Assembly: GCA_018436925.1 (NCBI GenBank)
Contig: JAHDKI010000017.1
Location: forward strand, 1-64,000
Length of the DNA: 64,000 bases
Direction: 5' to 3'
From: Syntrophaceae bacterium
GTDB lineage: Bacteria; Desulfobacterota; Syntrophia; Syntrophales; Smithellaceae
Part shown: in pieces, positions 6,606-15,246 of the stretch
Numbering within the stretch: the first letter of the stretch is position 1
Layout of the letters: the number at the start of each line of letters is the position of its first letter
Notes under the pieces: model-generated
What the model was told of the DNA's origin: nothing
Databases searched by the model: none
The model's input: only the letters and a program-made list of their open reading frames with translations
Made by a program: the position numbers and the translations under genes

Positions 6606-8387
6606 TCAGCTCTTTTCGGTTAACCGTTCTTTGGGCAGAATAATCTCAAAGGTCGTGCCTTCGCCCCGGCGGCTGATCACCCGAATGTCGCCGCCGTGCC
6701 CGCGGATGATTTCCGCCGCAAGCGGAATGCCCAGCCCCAGCCCCTTTTCTTTCGTGGTGTATTCCGGCGAGAAAATCCTGTCGATTTCCTCGGCCGTCAT
6801 GCCGCAACCCGTGTCGGCGATGGTCACCACCAGGTAGTTTTTGCCTTCTTTATCCACGGTGATGGTGATCTTTCCTTTATCGGAAATCGCTTCCATGGCG
6901 TTTTTGATGAAATTCAAAAAGGCCTGCTGAAGCTTGTTGATGTCCATGGGAATAACGGCGGGCATCTGGCGCCACCGGGTTTCAATTTTAATGTTGCGCG
7001 TGGCGGCCTCTTCCTGAATGACGTTGACGATTTTCTGAAGCACTTCGGTAAGCGAAAACTGGCTGAGCTCGAGGCGCCGGGTTTTGGAAAACGATAAAAA
7101 CTCTTCGATAATGCCGTTGAGCCGCCGGATCTCGTCGCGGATGACGCCGGACAGATTTTGAAACTCCCTGGCCTTGTCTTCATCGGAAGGATTGTAGTCT
7201 CTTTTCAGCCTTTGTGTCGCCAGGCTGATGGCGTTTAGCGGATTGCGGATTTCATGCGCCACGCCTGCCGCCAGCTGTCCCAGCGCGGACAGGCGTTCGG
7301 CTTTCTCCAGTCGCCGCTCCATCTCGATGATGCCGGCCAAGTGGCGGTTCTGATCGTGATACAAAAGCCACATGGCCACCAGCGCCACCACAACCACTAA
7401 AGACATGAAGACAAAAATATTCCGGCGGTTTTCGTCGAGAATCGAATCCATCGAGCCCCGGTCGAGACCTATGCGCACAAATCCCACGACCTTTTTGTCC
7501 ATCATGAACGGTGCGGCCACATCCAGAATCTTGCTGTTTGCAACCTCGACCTTCCGGCTGAGAATGCGGATTTTCCCGGATAGAAGACCCTTGTGATTGA
7601 AGTCCGTCAAAGCCGGATCGTCCGGCATCGTACCCACCGAACTCAGAAGCTTTTCATGATCGTTGTAAATTTGCAGGTACACCATGCCCTGCCCCTCGCC
7701 GATTTTGCTGATGCCCCGGTCAACGGCGACTTTCAGGCTCCAATAGGCCAGACCTTCTTTATCGAGCGTGATGACCACGGCGCCGCTTCCGTCTTTGCGG
7801 CCCAGGACGACGAAACCGATATCCTGCTTCTTTCTGATCTTATCGAGGATTTCGATGGTTCTCGTCCGTCTTCCCGACGATAAGGCCATGCCTTCGACGA
7901 GGGCTTCGGCCTTAAGCGGCCTGCTTTCAAAAACCGCGTCGCCCTGCCGGTTCAAAACGGCCAAATACCAGAAGGAATGCTCTTTGGCAAAGCGATGGAG
8001 GGCGTTGTTGTCGATCTTGTTTTTCTTCCATTCTTCGTCGATGTTGCGGCCCAGCGCCGTGATGGCTTCGACAACCAGCTTTTTGGAATAGTCCGCTTCT
8101 TCCTGGCTGGCCGTTTTCGTTTCGGGCGTTTTGCCCGGTGACGCGACGATGCTTTTGAGATTTTCTTCAACCAGACGCTCTAAAACGCCCACCGTGGACA
8201 GGGCCTGATCTTCGAGAAAGCCCACCAGGTTGTTTTCACTGCGCTGAATATCCAAAATGCCCATAATCAGAATCAACGCGACGAAAACCGCCGAAACAAT
8301 GCCGACCGCGAGCGGCTGCAAAAAACTGCCGTTGTATTGTTTGGCGCTGCGTCGAACCACAACCTCTTTTTTCCGGAACAGGTTCAT
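6606..8387 (-). CDS. membrane sensor histidine kinase, partner of the adjacent regulator
   Basis: 593 residues. One transmembrane segment near 26-46 and a second near 330-350 bracket a periplasmic sensor of about 280 residues with a Cache-like appearance. The kinase core follows: LGQLAAGVAHEIRNPLNAI carries the phospho-acceptor His, then an N-box (NFIKNAMEA), G1 (DTGCGM) and G2 (KGLGLGIPLA). There is no obvious HAMP domain. Transcribed first in the operon with the sigma-54 regulator. The intergenic region upstream contains a 16-base perfect palindrome at 8475-8490, about 90 bases from the start codon. Confidence 0.92.
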   Translation of the reverse strand: MNLFRKKEVVVRRSAKQYNGSFLQPLAVGIVSAVFVALILIMGILDIQRSENNLVGFLEDQALSTVGVLERLVEENLKSIVASPGKTPETKTASQEEADYSKKLVVEAITALGRNIDEEWKKNKIDNNALHRFAKEHSFWYLAVLNRQGDAVFESRPLKAEALVEGMALSSGRRTRTIEILDKIRKKQDIGFVVLGRKDGSGAVVITLDKEGLAYWSLKVAVDRGISKIGEGQGMVYLQIYNDHEKLLSSVGTMPDDPALTDFNHKGLLSGKIRILSRKVEVANSKILDVAAPFMMDKKVVGFVRIGLDRGSMDSILDENRRNIFVFMSLVVVVALVAMWLLYHDQNRHLAGIIEMERRLEKAERLSALGQLAAGVAHEIRNPLNAISLATQRLKRDYNPSDEDKAREFQNLSGVIRDEIRRLNGIIEEFLSFSKTRRLELSQFSLTEVLQKIVNVIQEEAATRNIKIETRWRQMPAVIPMDINKLQQAFLNFIKNAMEAISDKGKITITVDKEGKNYLVVTIADTGCGMTAEEIDRIFSPEYTTKEKGLGLGIPLAAEIIRGHGGDIRVISRRGEGTTFEIILPKERLTEKS

Positions 8388-8474
8388 ACACTCCTCATTT
8401 GATCCGCTCTGATTTTACGTTGCGGCCATCTTAAGCCAACGGCCTGAAATGTCAATGTGTAATCCCGGAAAGAA

Positions 8475-8490
8475 TCGACAAATTTGTCGA
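8475..8490. promoter_or_regulatory. 16-base perfect palindrome, candidate enhancer site
   Basis: TCGACAAATTTGTCGA is perfectly self-complementary. It lies between the kinase gene and a putative sigma-54 promoter, about 190 bases upstream of the -24 element at 8671, a usual distance for an NtrC-type activator site. A related half-site pair (GGACA ... AGTCGA) follows at about 8495-8512. Binding by the regulator encoded at 5213-6574 is an inference. Confidence 0.5.
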
Positions 8491-8668
8491 ATGACGGACA
8501 AAAAAAGTCGATCTTTTTATGCCTTTGATATTATTGTGTATTTAAAAATATTACCGGCAGCGGCCCGACATTTTTTGCCGGGTGGAGGCTTGTTCCGCAG
8601 GCGCCATTTTCGAAGCGATAAAGGAAAATAACATTAGATATTAAATGCTTAGAGATATTGCGCCGATT

Positions 8669-8687
8669 TGGGCATACTTAATGCATT
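8669..8687 (+). promoter_or_regulatory. candidate sigma-54 promoter
   Basis: GG at 8671-8672 and GC at 8683-8684 are separated by exactly 10 bases within TGGGCATACTTAATGCAT. This matches the invariant -24 GG / -12 GC pattern with GGCA and TGCA intact. It points rightward to a short gene-free stretch ending in a strong terminator. Confidence 0.5.
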
Positions 8688-8694
8688 GTTAGAG

Positions 8695-8823
8695 GTCAAG
8701 AAGTGTCGACTAAAACAATCACGGGCATGATTTAGCCGGCAACAAACTAACCCCGAAGGTCAACCAACCTTCACTCTTCTCTCCTTAATAGGGAGGCCTT
8801 GAAAAAGGCCTCCCGCTTTTTTT
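8695..8823 (+). ncRNA. candidate sigma-54-driven small RNA
   Basis: About 129 bases between the putative sigma-54 promoter and a strong intrinsic terminator, with no convincing open frame (one ATG is followed at once by a stop). Just before the terminator is a pyrimidine stretch CTCTTCTCTCCTTAAT able to pair with AAGGAGAG-type ribosome sites, as in many target-binding small RNAs. Placement next to a sigma-54 two-component operon resembles CbrAB-crcZ and GlrKR-glmY. A short untranslated transcript of another kind is possible. Confidence 0.45.
8791..8823 (+). terminator. intrinsic terminator
   Basis: Ten-base perfect stem (8791-8800 with 8805-8814), loop GAAA, followed by GC and a run of seven T on the plus strand. 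There is no matching T-run on the minus strand, so it ends a rightward transcript although no rightward protein gene precedes it. Confidence 0.88.
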
Positions 8824-10171
8824 ATGGCTTCAGAGCGTCTTTCTTGCGTTTCCTAAACGTGTTGACCCGTTCGGCGATCGTTTTCTCATATCCCGCGCCG
8901 CCGGGTTCGTAGAGAATTCTGCCCGCGAGCTTGTCGGGGAAATATTCCTGCGCCACAAACGCGTCGGCGTAATCATGCGCATATTTGTAATCCTTGCCGT
9001 AATCCAGCTCTTTCATAAGCTTGGTCGGCGCGTTGCGAATGTGCAGCGGCACAGGCAGGTAACCGGTTTTGGTGATCAGATCCTTCGTGCGGCCATAGCC
9101 GGCATACAAGGCGTTGCTCTTGGGCGCCGTGGCCAGATAGACGGCGGCCTGCGCCAGGGCCAGCTCGCCTTCGGGCAGGCCGATAAAATGAAACGCCTGC
9201 TGCGCGGCCATGGTTACCGCAAGCGCCTGCGGATCGGCCAGGCCCACATCTTCAGAGGCAAAACGCACCATGCGGCGCAAAATATACATGGGATCTTCCC
9301 CGGCCAGAAGCATTCGCCCCAGCCAGTACAGCGCGGCGTCGGCATCCGAGCCGCGCAGGCTTTTGTGGAACGCGGAAATGAGATTGTAATGTTCCTCGCC
9401 GTCCTTGTCGTACAGCAGGGCTTTCTTCACCAGCGCGTCTTCGGCCGTCTGGAGGGTCAGCACGCGTTCTTCCTGCGGAAGCGACCGGACCATGGAAGCG
9501 ACGGCTTCGAGGTTGTTGAGCGCGGTGCGGGCATCGCCGTCGGACTGGCTGACGATAAACCGGACAACGTCGTCGCCCGCCTCGATGGCCAGCTTTCCCA
9601 GACCGCGCTGCCCATCGGCCAGGGCTCGCTTTAAAATCGTCGCCAAATCGTCATCGGTAAACGGCTTGAGCAACAAGACGCGGGTGCGCGACAGAAGCGG
9701 CGCGATGACTTCAAAAGAAGGGTTTTCCGTCGTGGCGCCGATGAGCGTAATCAGCCCGCTTTCCACATGCGGCAGGAAGGCGTCCTGCTGGGCTTTGTTA
9801 AACCGGTGGATTTCATCGACAAACAGAATGGTTTTCTTCTTTTTGGCTTCCCACAGTTCGCGGGCATCATCGATGACGGAACGGATTTCCTTCACGCCGG
9901 AAAGCACCGCCGAAAAACTCACAAACTCCGATTTCGTTTCATTGGCCAGAATCCGGGCCAGCGTTGTTTTGCCGGAACCGGGCGGCCCCCAGAAGATCAT
10001 CGAGAAAAGGCGGTCTTCGGCAATCGCCCGACGAAGCAGCGTTCCTTCCGCGGTCAGGTGCGCCTGACCGATATAGTCCGACAGGGTCTGCGGCCGCATG
10101 CGCTCCGCCAGCGGAGCGGTGTCCCGGGCGTCGCTTTCGGTGCCCAGGCTGAATAAGTCCATGGTTTTCAT
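8822..10171 (-). CDS. rarA: replication-associated recombination protein A (MgsA/RarA)
   Basis: 449 residues, normal length for the family. AAA+ clamp-loader-like ATPase that acts at stalled replication forks. N-terminal DFALGTE-type region with a PLAERMRPQTLSDYIGQ motif, Walker A GPPGSGKTTLA (about 52-62), Walker B LFVDEIHRFNK (about 115), a sensor segment GATTENPSFE, and the C-terminal tetramerisation domain with GYGRTKD and the PLHIRNAPTKLMKELDYG signature near 380-400. Its start overlaps the stop of the small gene at 10168-10425 by 4 bases, implying translational coupling. Confidence 0.95.
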   Translation of the reverse strand: MKTMDLFSLGTESDARDTAPLAERMRPQTLSDYIGQAHLTAEGTLLRRAIAEDRLFSMIFWGPPGSGKTTLARILANETKSEFVSFSAVLSGVKEIRSVIDDARELWEAKKKKTILFVDEIHRFNKAQQDAFLPHVESGLITLIGATTENPSFEVIAPLLSRTRVLLLKPFTDDDLATILKRALADGQRGLGKLAIEAGDDVVRFIVSQSDGDARTALNNLEAVASMVRSLPQEERVLTLQTAEDALVKKALLYDKDGEEHYNLISAFHKSLRGSDADAALYWLGRMLLAGEDPMYILRRMVRFASEDVGLADPQALAVTMAAQQAFHFIGLPEGELALAQAAVYLATAPKSNALYAGYGRTKDLITKTGYLPVPLHIRNAPTKLMKELDYGKDYKYAHDYADAFVAQEYFPDKLAGRILYEPGGAGYEKTIAERVNTFRKRKKDALKP

Positions 10172-10425
10172 GTTTGCCTCTTGGCTTTTTCAATCAGTTC
10201 GATCAGGCTTAAAACCTTTTCCTTGGGCTTGGCTCCGGAAAACCGCTCCCACTGATCCGGCGAGAGGGTTCGCCTAAGCAGGTCTTCCACATCGAAGGCC
10301 GCCTGCCAGCAGGAAATAATTCTTGCGCAGGGCAGATCGCCGGATTCATGCAGGCAATAGGAAAAGGTCATTTCGTCGCCCAGTTTCGGGCAGCGGATCA
10401 TTTTGTCGTCCTGTTCGGTTTTCAT
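10168..10425 (-). CDS. small cysteine-containing conserved-type protein
   Basis: 85 residues. Cysteines lie at 12, 24, 33 and 39 or so, in a pattern (CPKLGDEMTFSYC, then LPCARIISC) that could bind a metal or an iron-sulfur centre. The C-terminal half is helical. No named family recognised. Four-base overlap with rarA shows that the two are co-transcribed, but a shared function cannot be claimed. Confidence 0.7.
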   Translation of the reverse strand: MKTEQDDKMIRCPKLGDEMTFSYCLHESGDLPCARIISCWQAAFDVEDLLRRTLSPDQWERFSGAKPKEKVLSLIELIEKAKRQT

Positions 10426-10442
10426 GATGAGGCAGATTGTCG

Positions 10443-10488
10443 AAAAAAAGAAGGGCCGTCAAGAAATTTGTTTTTCTGACGGCCCTTA
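10443..10488 (-). terminator. intrinsic terminator of trpB
   Basis: On the minus strand AAGGGCCGTCA (10487-10477) pairs with TGACGGCCCTT across an A/T-rich loop and is followed by CTTTTTTT. It closes the trpB transcript about 20 bases after its stop codon. Confidence 0.85.
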
Positions 10489-10509
10489 GGGACTATCGGC
10501 TAAAAGGTT

Positions 10510-11871
10510 TCAGGGTTTCGGGAAATCCTTGATGGCCAAAAGCGCTTTTTGAATTTCTTCATCCGGCATCTCATAGGCCTGAAGCTTTCCGGACAGATAG
10601 GCGTCGTAAGAGGCCAGATCCACCAGGCCATGGCCGCTCCAGTTGAAGAGAATGACTTTTTCCTTGCCTTCCTCCTTGGCGCGCATGGCTTCATCCACGA
10701 CGGCGGCGATAACGTGGTTCGTCTCCGGCGCGGGAATGAATCCTTCGGAACGGGCCCACTTGACACCCGCATCAAAGGTTTTCAACTGATCGTAAGCTCG
10801 GGGCTCAATGAATTTTTCATTGACCAGATGGCTCACGATCGGCGCCATGCCGTGGTAACGCAAACCGCCGGCGTGAATCGGCGCGGGAATGTAGTCGTGT
10901 CCCAGCGTATGCATGGGCAGAAGCGGCGTGGTTTTCGCCAGATCGCCGAAGTCGTAGGCAAACGGGCCTTTGGTCATGGTGGGGCAGGATGTGGGTTCGG
11001 CGCCGACGACTTTGACGTCTTTGCCGTGGATCTTATCGCAGACATAAGGCATGGCCAGGCCGGCGAAGTTGCTGCCGCCGCCGCAGCATCCCATGACGAC
11101 GTCGGGGTAAACACCCAGTTTCGCCATTTGTTTTTGCGCTTCCAGACCGATGATCGACTGGTAAATCAACACGTGATTGAGCACGCTGCCCAGCGCGTAC
11201 TTGGTATTAGGCGTCGTCACTGCGTCTTCAATGGCTTCGCTGATGGCAATGCCCAATGAGCCGGGAGAATCCGGATGTTCGGCCAGAACATTTCGTCCGG
11301 CTTGTGTCAAATTCGTCGGGCTGGCCAGACATTCGGCCCCCCAGGTGTTCATCATCATGCGGCGATAGGGTTTCTGGTCATAGCTGATCCGAACCATGTA
11401 AACGCGGCAGGGCAGTCCGAACATCTGGCAGGCCATGGCCAGGGCGCTGCCCCATTGGCCGGCGCCGGTTTCCGTGGTAATGCGTTTGGTTCCGGCCACT
11501 TTATTGTAGTAGGCCATGGGAATGGCGGCGTTGGGCTTATGGGATCCGGCTGGGCTGACCCCTTCGTTTTTGTAATATATTTTAACCGGGCACCCCAGCA
11601 GCTTCTCAAAGTTGCGGGCGCGATACAAAGGAGAAGGACGCCACAGCAGGTATTTCTGGAGAACCTCTTCGGGAATATCGATCCATCGCTCGGATGAAAC
11701 TTCTTGTTCGATGATATTCATGGGGAAAATAGCCGCCAGATCCTGCGGATTCACCGGTTGTCCGGTGCCGGGGTGCAGCGGAGGCTTCATCGGCGTGGGC
11801 AGATCCGCCATCACGTTATACCATTGCCGGGGAATTTCGCTTTCGTCCAAAAAAGTTTTAACCTGTTCCAT
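10510..11871 (-). CDS. trpB: tryptophan synthase beta chain, TrpB2 type
   Basis: 453 residues, the length of the long TrpB2 subgroup rather than the roughly 400 of TrpB1. Makes L-tryptophan from indole and serine. The PLP lysine sits in GSHKPNAA (about residue 113), followed by [11 protein letters not shown]; the glycine-rich phosphate loop is [10 protein letters not shown] (about 265). The N-terminal insertion [10 protein letters not shown] is typical of TrpB2. No trpA is adjacent, which is usual for TrpB2. Ribosome site AAGGAGAG is 7 bases before ATG. Upstream is a leader peptide with three Trp codons and an attenuator (11938-12096), so expression should respond to charged tRNA-Trp. Confidence 0.95.
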   Translation of the reverse strand: MEQVKTFLDESEIPRQWYNVMADLPTPMKPPLHPGTGQPVNPQDLAAIFPMNIIEQEVSSERWIDIPEEVLQKYLLWRPSPLYRARNFEKLLGCPVKIYYKNEGVSPAGSHKPNAAIPMAYYNKVAGTKRITTETGAGQWGSALAMACQMFGLPCRVYMVRISYDQKPYRRMMMNTWGAECLASPTNLTQAGRNVLAEHPDSPGSLGIAISEAIEDAVTTPNTKYALGSVLNHVLIYQSIIGLEAQKQMAKLGVYPDVVMGCCGGGSNFAGLAMPYVCDKIHGKDVKVVGAEPTSCPTMTKGPFAYDFGDLAKTTPLLPMHTLGHDYIPAPIHAGGLRYHGMAPIVSHLVNEKFIEPRAYDQLKTFDAGVKWARSEGFIPAPETNHVIAAVVDEAMRAKEEGKEKVILFNWSGHGLVDLASYDAYLSGKLQAYEMPDEEIQKALLAIKDFPKP

Positions 11872-11935
11872 AGTCTCTCTCCTTTAACCTGAAATTTTTT
11901 TCGCTCTTCCAAATGAAGCGTCCCGGCGGGCGGGA

Positions 11936-11975
11936 TGAAAAAAAATGCCATGGAGTTTCTTCTTCCCATGGCATT
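11936..11975 (-). terminator. attenuator terminator hairpin
   Basis: Ten-base perfect stem AATGCCATGG / CCATGGCATT followed on the minus strand by eight consecutive T. It lies between the leader peptide stop (12037) and the trpB start (11871), so it is a conditional rather than an end-of-operon terminator. Confidence 0.9.
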
Positions 11976-12062
11976 CTATATTATCCAGAGTCATGGGAAG
12001 GAACTTCCCTGCCCATGCTCGATTAATTAATGGAGCTTATGGGCAGACACTTTTGGTCTGCC
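11938..12062 (-). promoter_or_regulatory. transcription attenuator of trpB (six-segment leader)
   Basis: Reading the minus strand: segment 1 (12062-12055, within the Trp codons) pairs with 2 (12048-12041); 2 (12046-12039) can instead pair with 3 (12016-12009); 3 (12017-12008) pairs with 4 (12001-11992); 4 (12000-11992) can instead pair with 5 (11970-11962, nine perfect bases); 5 with 6 forms the terminator (11975-11966 with 11953-11944) followed by eight T. A ribosome stalled on Trp codons frees 2 to hold 3, leaving 4 to hold 5 and prevent termination. A ribosome at the stop codon covers 2, so 3:4 and the terminator form. Confidence 0.85.
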
Positions 12063-12096
12063 ACCACCAGGTTTTTTTGGAAGGACTTGCCAGCAT
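12037..12096 (-). CDS. trpL: trp leader peptide
   Basis: 19 codons: M-L-A-S-P-S-K-K-T-W-W-W-Q-T-K-S-V-C-P then TAA. Three adjacent TGG codons at 12069-12061 are the signature of a tryptophan attenuation leader; tryptophan is otherwise rare. The stop codon falls beside segment 2 of the attenuator, as the mechanism needs. The ribosome site is weak (AAAGGCCGGATGACGAAA before the ATG). The peptide is a sensor of tRNA-Trp charging and is not expected to act itself. Confidence 0.88.
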   Translation of the reverse strand: MLASPSKKTWWWQTKSVCP

Positions 12097-12131
12097 TTTC
12101 GTCATCCGGCCTTTCTGCGTTGTGCAGCGAT

Positions 12132-12160
12132 GCGTAACACAGCCCGGAAAGTCTTGTCAA
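12132..12160 (-). promoter_or_regulatory. candidate sigma-70 promoter of the trp leader
   Basis: On the minus strand TTGACA (12160-12155) is followed after 17 bases by TTACGC (12137-12132), a perfect -35 with a weak -10. Start would be near 12125, giving a leader of about 30 bases before trpL. Confidence 0.5.
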
Positions 12161-12316
12161 GGCGAAAAAATGCCGCCCGCCGGCAAGCAATACGGCAACC
12201 CGGGCGAATTGGCCCGACGGGGCGGGACGCGCCGGAGGCGAAAAGGAACCGGGCAGGACGGCCAACCGGCCGCGCGGTGCCAAATAGCGTGGGCGCCTGA
12301 TTATTTCCGATTGCAG

Positions 12317-12346
12317 TTGACAAGAAAAATGCCGCTCGGCTATACT
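12317..12346 (+). promoter_or_regulatory. sigma-70 promoter of the P-type ATPase gene
   Basis: TTGACA (12317-12322), 18-base spacer, TATACT (12341-12346). Start near 12353 leaves a leader of about 135 bases. The strongest consensus promoter in this part of the window. Confidence 0.7.
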
Positions 12347-12487
12347 GGCGCCCAAATGAGGTTCCGGCGCGATTTTTTAGCTCATTAATAACAACCAATC
12401 CCGACGCTTTCTTTTGCTTACATCAGATGAATTCCGGATTGTTTACGCCCGAAAACGACGCAAGCATTCAATAAGGAGGTCAAGAAT

Positions 12488-15199
12488 ATGGAATCCCTGG
12501 TCTGCAAGCACTGGCATCATTGCAAGGCCGATGAGGTCGCAACGCTTCTTTCGACTGCGCCGTCCAAAGGCCTTTCACAGTTTGAAGCCAAACACCGGCT
12601 GGAAAAGTTTGGACCCAATATGGTCACGGCTAAAAAGGAAAAAGGCCCTCTGATCCGGTTTTTGCTGCAGTTTCATCAACCGCTGGTCTATATCCTGATC
12701 GCCGCCGGCGCCGTCACCGGTCTTTTGCAGGAATGGGTGGACACTTCCGTCATTTTCGGCGTGGTGATCGTGAATGCGCTTATCGGTTTCGTTCAGGAAT
12801 CCAAGGCCGAAAAGGCCATTGAGTCGCTCAAACAGATGATGACGACACAGGCCAACGTCCTGCGCGACGGCAAATGGATTTCCATCGATTCGGTTCATCT
12901 GGTCGTCGGCGACATTGTCCGGCTGCAATCCGGCGACAAAGTTCCGGCCGATGTTCGTCTTTTGTCCTGCCGCGATCTCCAGGTGGACGAATCCGCGCTC
13001 ACGGGCGAATCCGTTCCGGTCATTAAGAAAGAAGAGGTGCTGGACCCGGAAACGATTCTGGCCGACCGGCGGAACATGGCCTACGCGGGCACGCTTGTCA
13101 CCTACGGCCAGGCCAAAGCGGTCATCGTGGCCACCGGCGACAACACGGAAACGGGCCGCATCTCCGAGCTGATTTCGACCGCGGCGGATCTGTCCACACC
13201 GCTGACCCAGAAGATCGCTTCGTTTAGCAAGATTCTTCTGATCGCCATTCTGGTCCTGGCGGCGCTCACCTTCGCCGTGGGTCTGTGGCGGGGTGAAAAT
13301 GCCGTCGATATGTTCATGGCCGCGGTCGCCCTGGCCGTTGGAGCCATTCCCGAAGGCCTGCCCGCCGCCGTGACCATCACACTCGCCATCGGCGTCAACC
13401 GCATGGCCAAACGCAAAGCCATCATCCGCAAGCTGCCCGCCGTGGAAACCCTGGGCAGCACCACTGTGATCTGTTCGGACAAAACCGGGACACTCACGGA
13501 AAACCAGATGACCGTCCGGAAGATATTCACGGGCGGGGCCTTCTACGATGTGGAAGGCAACGGCTATGCGCCGGAGGGTAAAATCGTCCAAAACGGCGCC
13601 GATGTCGCAGGCAAGCTGCCTGCGGCTTTATCCCAGACGCTTTTGGCGGGCATTTTGTGCAACGACTCCCGCCTGGTTGAGTCCGACGGTCTGTGGCGCA
13701 TCGAGGGCGATCCTACGGAAGGCGCGCTGATTACCGCAGCCGCCAAAGCCGGCCTGACGCCGCAGCAAGCCGAAGAAAATACGCCCCGGCTTGATGCCGT
13801 GCCTTTTGAATCGGAGCGCCAGTTCATGGCCACGCTGCACAAAACGCCGGAAGGCAATCTGTTGTATCTCAAAGGGGCGATCGAACGCGTGCTGGAGGCC
13901 TGTTCCGACGCGCTGACCGAAGACGGATCAACCGTTGCGCTTGATCGGGATAACCTGTTGACAAAGTCCGATGAGCTTGCCGCAGACGGACTGCGCGTGC
14001 TCGCGCTGGCGCGGAAGAAAATCGCCGGTGATAGACTGGAAATTGAAGACTGCCTGTCGGGGTTGACGTTTTTGGGCCTGCAGGGGATGATCGATCCGCC
14101 GCGCACGGAGGCCATTGCGGCCGTCGGCGTTTGCCGGGGCGCGGGCATTCATGTGAAAATGATCACCGGCGATCACGCGATCACCGCCACGGAAATCGCA
14201 AGACAGCTGGGCATCGGCCTTGCCGCCGGATCGTCCAATGAAAAGCCCGCCACGCTCACCGGTAAACAACTCGAGAGCCTGACCGACGAGGAGCTCATCG
14301 ATTCCGCCGAGAAGACCTCCGTCTTTGCCCGCGTGGCGCCGGAGCAGAAGCTGAGGCTGGTGGAAGCGCTTCAGGCGCGCAACCAGGTGGTTGCGATGAC
14401 CGGCGACGGGGTGAACGACGCGCCGGCCCTCAAGCAGGCCAACATCGGCATCGCGATGGGCATCACCGGCACGGACGTCTCGAAGGAAGCGGCTGACATG
14501 GTGCTCACCGACGACAACTTCGCAAGCATCACGGCGGCCGTTGAAGAAGGCCGCCGCATTTTCGACAACCTCGTTAAATTCATCACCTGGACGCTGCCGA
14601 CCAACGGCGGCGAAGGTCTGGTCATTCTGGCCGCGGTGATGACCGGCGTCATGCTGCCCATCCTGCCGGTGCAGATTTTGTGGATTAACATGACCACGGC
14701 CGTGCTTCTGGGGCTGATGCTCGCCTTCGAGCCCGGAGAAAAAGATGTCATGAAATTTCCCCCCAGGCATCCCGACGCGCCGATTCTTTCGGGCATTCTC
14801 ATCACCCGGATTCTGTTTGTTTCCGCGCTGATGCTGGCGGCGGTATTTTCCATCTTCATGTGGCAAAAAGCCAACGGCTATCCGATTGAAGAGGCTCGAA
14901 CGGTGGCGGTCAACCTCTTCATCATGATCGAGTTGACCTATCTGTTCAACTGCCGGTCGCTGACCAAATCGATGTTCACCATAGGGCTTTTCACGAATCC
15001 CTGGGTTCTGGTGGGAAGCGGTTCCATGATCGTGTTGCAGCTTTTGTTCACCTATACGCCGTTTATGAATCGCATTTTCCAAAGCGCGCCGATTTCACTC
15101 AAAGACTGGGGAATGATTATCGTCATCGCGATTGGCGTTTACGCCATCATCGGTTTTGAAAAATGGATCAGGCTGCACGTGTTGAAGAAGGCCCGCTGA
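12488..15199 (+). CDS. P2-type cation-transporting ATPase
   Basis: 903 residues, full length. N-terminal cation-ATPase domain, actuator domain with LTGESVPV (about 172-180), first TM pair near 55-100, TM3-4 near 245-310 with the ion-site motif PEGLP, phosphorylation motif DKTGTLTE (about 330), nucleotide domain with KGAIERV, hinge TGDGVNDAPALKQANIGIAMG (about 637-657), and a C-terminal six-TM bundle. PEGLP and overall layout place it with Ca2+/Na+-type P2 pumps; TM6 reads NMTTAVLLGLMLAFEP instead of the N-x-x-T-D of SERCA, so calcium specificity is not assured. Ribosome site AAGGAGG is well placed. Single gene, ended by the terminator at 15212-15244. Confidence 0.92.
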   Translation: MESLVCKHWHHCKADEVATLLSTAPSKGLSQFEAKHRLEKFGPNMVTAKKEKGPLIRFLLQFHQPLVYILIAAGAVTGLLQEWVDTSVIFGVVIVNALIGFVQESKAEKAIESLKQMMTTQANVLRDGKWISIDSVHLVVGDIVRLQSGDKVPADVRLLSCRDLQVDESALTGESVPVIKKEEVLDPETILADRRNMAYAGTLVTYGQAKAVIVATGDNTETGRISELISTAADLSTPLTQKIASFSKILLIAILVLAALTFAVGLWRGENAVDMFMAAVALAVGAIPEGLPAAVTITLAIGVNRMAKRKAIIRKLPAVETLGSTTVICSDKTGTLTENQMTVRKIFTGGAFYDVEGNGYAPEGKIVQNGADVAGKLPAALSQTLLAGILCNDSRLVESDGLWRIEGDPTEGALITAAAKAGLTPQQAEENTPRLDAVPFESERQFMATLHKTPEGNLLYLKGAIERVLEACSDALTEDGSTVALDRDNLLTKSDELAADGLRVLALARKKIAGDRLEIEDCLSGLTFLGLQGMIDPPRTEAIAAVGVCRGAGIHVKMITGDHAITATEIARQLGIGLAAGSSNEKPATLTGKQLESLTDEELIDSAEKTSVFARVAPEQKLRLVEALQARNQVVAMTGDGVNDAPALKQANIGIAMGITGTDVSKEAADMVLTDDNFASITAAVEEGRRIFDNLVKFITWTLPTNGGEGLVILAAVMTGVMLPILPVQILWINMTTAVLLGLMLAFEPGEKDVMKFPPRHPDAPILSGILITRILFVSALMLAAVFSIFMWQKANGYPIEEARTVAVNLFIMIELTYLFNCRSLTKSMFTIGLFTNPWVLVGSGSMIVLQLLFTYTPFMNRIFQSAPISLKDWGMIIVIAIGVYAIIGFEKWIRLHVLKKAR

Positions 15200-15211
15200 A
15201 GAGCGTAAATA

Positions 15212-15246
15212 GAAAGGGCGCGCGGGAAAACCGCGCGCCCTTTCTA
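15212..15246. terminator. bidirectional intrinsic terminator
   Basis: Fourteen-base perfect stem (15212-15225 with 15231-15244), loop GAAAA, with T-rich flank on both strands. It separates the convergent ATPase and glycosyltransferase genes. Confidence 0.88.

Noticed and set aside
11936..12096. T-box riboswitch upstream of trpB
   Set aside because: No T-box sequence (AGGGTGG..) or specifier-loop arrangement; the leader peptide and alternative pairings explain the region.
12023..12398. 110- and 98-residue frames on the minus strand upstream of trpB
   Set aside because: They overlap the trp leader in other frames, carry no domain, and lack ribosome sites; the 19-codon leader explains the region.
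13928..15082. 384-residue open frame opposite the P-type ATPase
   Set aside because: Antisense shadow, His/Gly/Arg-rich low-complexity composition.
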